From assembly GCA_001800095.1 (NCBI GenBank), contig MGUT01000047.1:2700-9544 (forward strand): a stretch of 6,845 bases of DNA. The letters run 5' to 3'. Shown piece by piece: positions 5,573 through 6,845 of the stretch. The notes below the pieces were generated by a model that worked only from the letters and a program-made list of their open reading frames with translations, was not told the origin of the DNA and did no database searches. The DNA is from Elusimicrobia bacterium RIFCSPLOWO2_01_FULL_64_13 (GTDB lineage: Bacteria > Elusimicrobiota > Elusimicrobia > 2-02-FULL-39-32). How positions within the stretch are numbered: position 1 is the stretch's first letter; every line of letters starts with the position of its first letter. The position numbers and the translations under genes were made by a program.

Positions 5573-5603
5573 TGAAAATCCACCTTGACATGGTGGATTT
5601 TCA
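5573..5603 (+). repeat. Perfect 12-bp inverted repeat with the -35 box in its loop
   Basis: TGAAAATCCACC (5573-5584) and GGTGGATTTTCA (5592-5603) are exact reverse complements around the seven-base loop TTGACAT, which is a consensus -35 box plus one base. Two readings are possible: an operator for a dimeric regulator (or for the encoded ATPase itself) centred on the -35 element, or an intrinsic terminator of the upstream operon, since the stem CCACC/GGTGG is followed by ATTTTC. Confidence 0.85.
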
Positions 5604-5612
5604 TGGTATAAT
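5585..5612 (+). promoter_or_regulatory. Consensus sigma-70-type promoter of the AAA/DUF4143 gene
   Basis: TTGACA (5585-5590) and TATAAT (5607-5612) are both perfect, spaced 16 nt, with TGG before the -10 (extended). Transcription would start at about 5619-5621, on or just before the ATG at 5621, implying a leaderless message. A second inverted repeat, TCATGGT (5601-5607) with ACCATGA (5618-5624), covers the -10 and start codon. Confidence 0.85.
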
Positions 5613-5620
5613 TTAAGACC

Positions 5621-6769
5621 ATGATACCACGCTTGAATTTACTGCATCATGTCCGGATGGCCTTGAGGCGGAGCAGGGTGACCGCACTCCTGGGGCCTCG
5701 GCAATGCGGTAAAACCACTCTGGCCAGGATGCTGGTGCCCAAGGCATCCGGCAATTACTTCGATCTGGAAGATCCCGTCAGCTTGGTTCTTCTGGATGAG
5801 CCGATGACCGCCCTGCGGGGACTGAAGGGGTTGGTGGTGATTGATGAAATTCAGCGCCGCCCTGGGCTTTTTTCCGTTCTTCGAGTGTTGGCGGACAGAA
5901 AACCTCTTCCGGCCAGGTTCCTTATTCTTGGCAGCGCCTCTCCGGACCTCCTTCACCAGTCTTCGGAATCCTTGGCCGGCCGCCTGGAAATTGTAACCAT
6001 GGGCGGGTTCAATCTGAGCGAGATCGGGTGGGGCCGGCACAAGCAACATTGGCTGAGGGGGAGCTTTCCCTTATCCTGCTTGGCGCGTTCGGAGCCCAAC
6101 AGCCTGGCGTGGCGCAAGAGCTTTGTTCAAACGTTCCTGGAGCGCGACATTCCCCAGATGGGGGTGCGGATCCCTGCCACGACCCTGCTTCGCTTTTGGA
6201 CCATGCTGGCCCATTATCACGGGCAAGTCTGGAATGCCGCGGAGCCGGCGCGATCTCTCAATATCGGCGAGACGTCCGCCAGGCGGTACCTCGATTTGTT
6301 GACGGACGTGTTTATGATCCGTCAACTTCAGCCCTGGCACGCTAACTTAAAGAAACGACAGATCAAAGCGCCTAAAATCTACATCAGGGATACGGGACTC
6401 CTGCACCTGCTCCTGGGCGTCAGGTCGGAGAAAGAACTGTTGTCCCACCCCAAGTGCGGGGCCTCCTGGGAGGGATATGCGATCGAAGAGGCCATCAAAG
6501 CCGTCGAGCCCGATGAAACTTATTTCTGGGGAACCCATGGCGGAGCGGAAATGGATCTGGTGTTGGTCAAGGATGGAAAAATGTTTGGAATCGAGTGTAA
6601 GAGGTCTGATGCGCCGCGGCTGACCCCCTCCATGAATATTGCTTTGACGGGCTTGAAATTAAAACATGTCGCCGTCCTATATCCCGGAGAGAGAAGATAT
6701 CAATTGACCGAACATGTCACCGCTGTCCCTCTCCGGGAGTTGGCCCATAAAATGAGTTTGTTTTCTTAG
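5621..6769 (+). CDS. AAA+ ATPase with DUF4143 and PD-(D/E)xK-like C-terminus
   Basis: The 382-residue protein has an N-terminal AAA_14-type ATPase: Walker A GPRQCGKTT at 25-33, FDLEDP at 47-52, Walker B LVVIDEIQRRP at 71-81 and a sensor-1-like LILGSAS at 101-107 followed by the GRLEI and GFNLSEI segments usual in this family. The middle part (about 165-265) is a helical, winged-helix-like DUF4143 region with FLERDIPQMG, SARRYLDLLTDVFMI and IYIRDTGLLHLLLG. The end carries AEMDLVLV with D312 and, 12 residues on, ECK (E325, K327), the signature of a PD-(D/E)xK nuclease-like fold. Function of these common solitary ATPases is unsettled. The gene stands alone behind its own consensus promoter with no Shine-Dalgarno site, and it is clearly richer in A/T and uses less G/C-ending codons than its neighbours, which suggests acquisition. 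Family call is strong. Confidence 0.93.
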   Translation: MIPRLNLLHHVRMALRRSRVTALLGPRQCGKTTLARMLVPKASGNYFDLEDPVSLVLLDEPMTALRGLKGLVVIDEIQRRPGLFSVLRVLADRKPLPARFLILGSASPDLLHQSSESLAGRLEIVTMGGFNLSEIGWGRHKQHWLRGSFPLSCLARSEPNSLAWRKSFVQTFLERDIPQMGVRIPATTLLRFWTMLAHYHGQVWNAAEPARSLNIGETSARRYLDLLTDVFMIRQLQPWHANLKKRQIKAPKIYIRDTGLLHLLLGVRSEKELLSHPKCGASWEGYAIEEAIKAVEPDETYFWGTHGGAEMDLVLVKDGKMFGIECKRSDAPRLTPSMNIALTGLKLKHVAVLYPGERRYQLTEHVTAVPLRELAHKMSLFS

Positions 6770-6779
6770 CGGACTTTTG

Positions 6780-6809
6780 GCGCCCATCTGTCGCCTTTTG
6801 AGATGGCGC
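6780..6809 (+). terminator. Possible terminator hairpin after the AAA/DUF4143 gene
   Basis: GCGCCCATCT (6780-6789) pairs with AGATGGCGC (6801-6809) through nine base pairs with one bulged C; the loop is 11 nt. It lies ten bases after the stop codon, but the following TCTGATTT is only a weak T-tract. Confidence 0.45.
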
Positions 6810-6811
6810 TC

Positions 6812-6838
6812 TGATTTGCTATCTTATACATCAAATCA
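6812..6838 (+). promoter_or_regulatory. Possible promoter/operator region near the window end
   Basis: TGATTTG (6812-6818) and CAAATCA (6832-6838) form a 7-bp inverted repeat around a 13-nt A/T-rich spacer. TTTGCTATCTT within it resembles the extended -10 at 3188-3198. Whether a gene follows cannot be seen. Confidence 0.25.
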
Positions 6839-6845
6839 TTGGCGG

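Noticed and set aside
4315..5622. Long minus-strand open frame of 435 codons
   Set aside because: Antisense to the TPR array; Leu/Gln/Val-rich pattern is what the reverse of Glu/Lys/Ala-rich TPR codons yields in GC-rich DNA.
1..6845. CRISPR array, insertion sequence or prophage
   Set aside because: No spaced direct-repeat array, transposase, integrase or terminal inverted repeats were seen on either strand.

Overview
The window is about 6.8 kb of GC-rich bacterial chromosome. It most likely comes from a diderm (LPS-type) bacterium, because it encodes an O-antigen ligase/polymerase-type protein, a LpxE-independent but LPS-core-like family 2 glycosyltransferase, a lipoprotein and a PorV/PorQ-type outer-membrane barrel. 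The small secreted protein with a 'YPxPF ... WDxxNxSGE ... YFFxI' domain (FlgD-like / type IX sorting-like) next to a PorV-TPR fusion recalls Elusimicrobiota and FCB-group genomes. That taxonomic guess is inference only.

Layout. Positions 1-2444 (minus strand) hold a compact operon read right to left: a CcmI/CycH-C-terminal-like lipoprotein (2444-2007), a GT2 glycosyltransferase of the WaaE/KdtX type (1990-1199, GTG start) and an O-antigen ligase family membrane protein (1183 to beyond position 1, truncated by the window edge). Positions 2462-2521 are a divergent promoter region in which both strands carry the same extended -10 element as a 10-bp inverted repeat. On the plus strand follow a YpsA-like SLOG-fold 'molybdenum carrier' protein (2522-2992), a tRNA with anticodon CAU (3017-3090, probably tRNA-Ile2), a structured intergenic stretch (3091-3208), a two-gene operon with ATGA overlap (small FlgD/CTD-like secreted protein, 3209-3589; PorV-like barrel fused to TPRs, 3586-5499), and a solitary AAA+ ATPase with DUF4143 (5621-6769) that is visibly more AT-rich than its neighbours.

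How the parts work together. The minus-strand operon looks like surface-glycan assembly (a core or repeat-unit sugar transferase plus a ligase/polymerase) with an envelope lipoprotein of unproven link. The 3209-5499 operon looks like an outer-membrane/secretion module: a minimal sorting-domain-like protein without cargo paired with a barrel whose C-terminal half is a long TPR array. The AAA/DUF4143 gene is a likely acquired singleton with its own strong promoter.

A recurring theme is regulatory. Extended -10 elements (TGnTAnAAT) lie 8-10 nt before the start codons of all three promoter-proximal plus-strand genes, none of which has a Shine-Dalgarno sequence, so leaderless translation is likely. 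By contrast, the minus-strand lipoprotein has a 5' leader and a good Shine-Dalgarno sequence. No CRISPR array, insertion sequence or complete mobile element was found.
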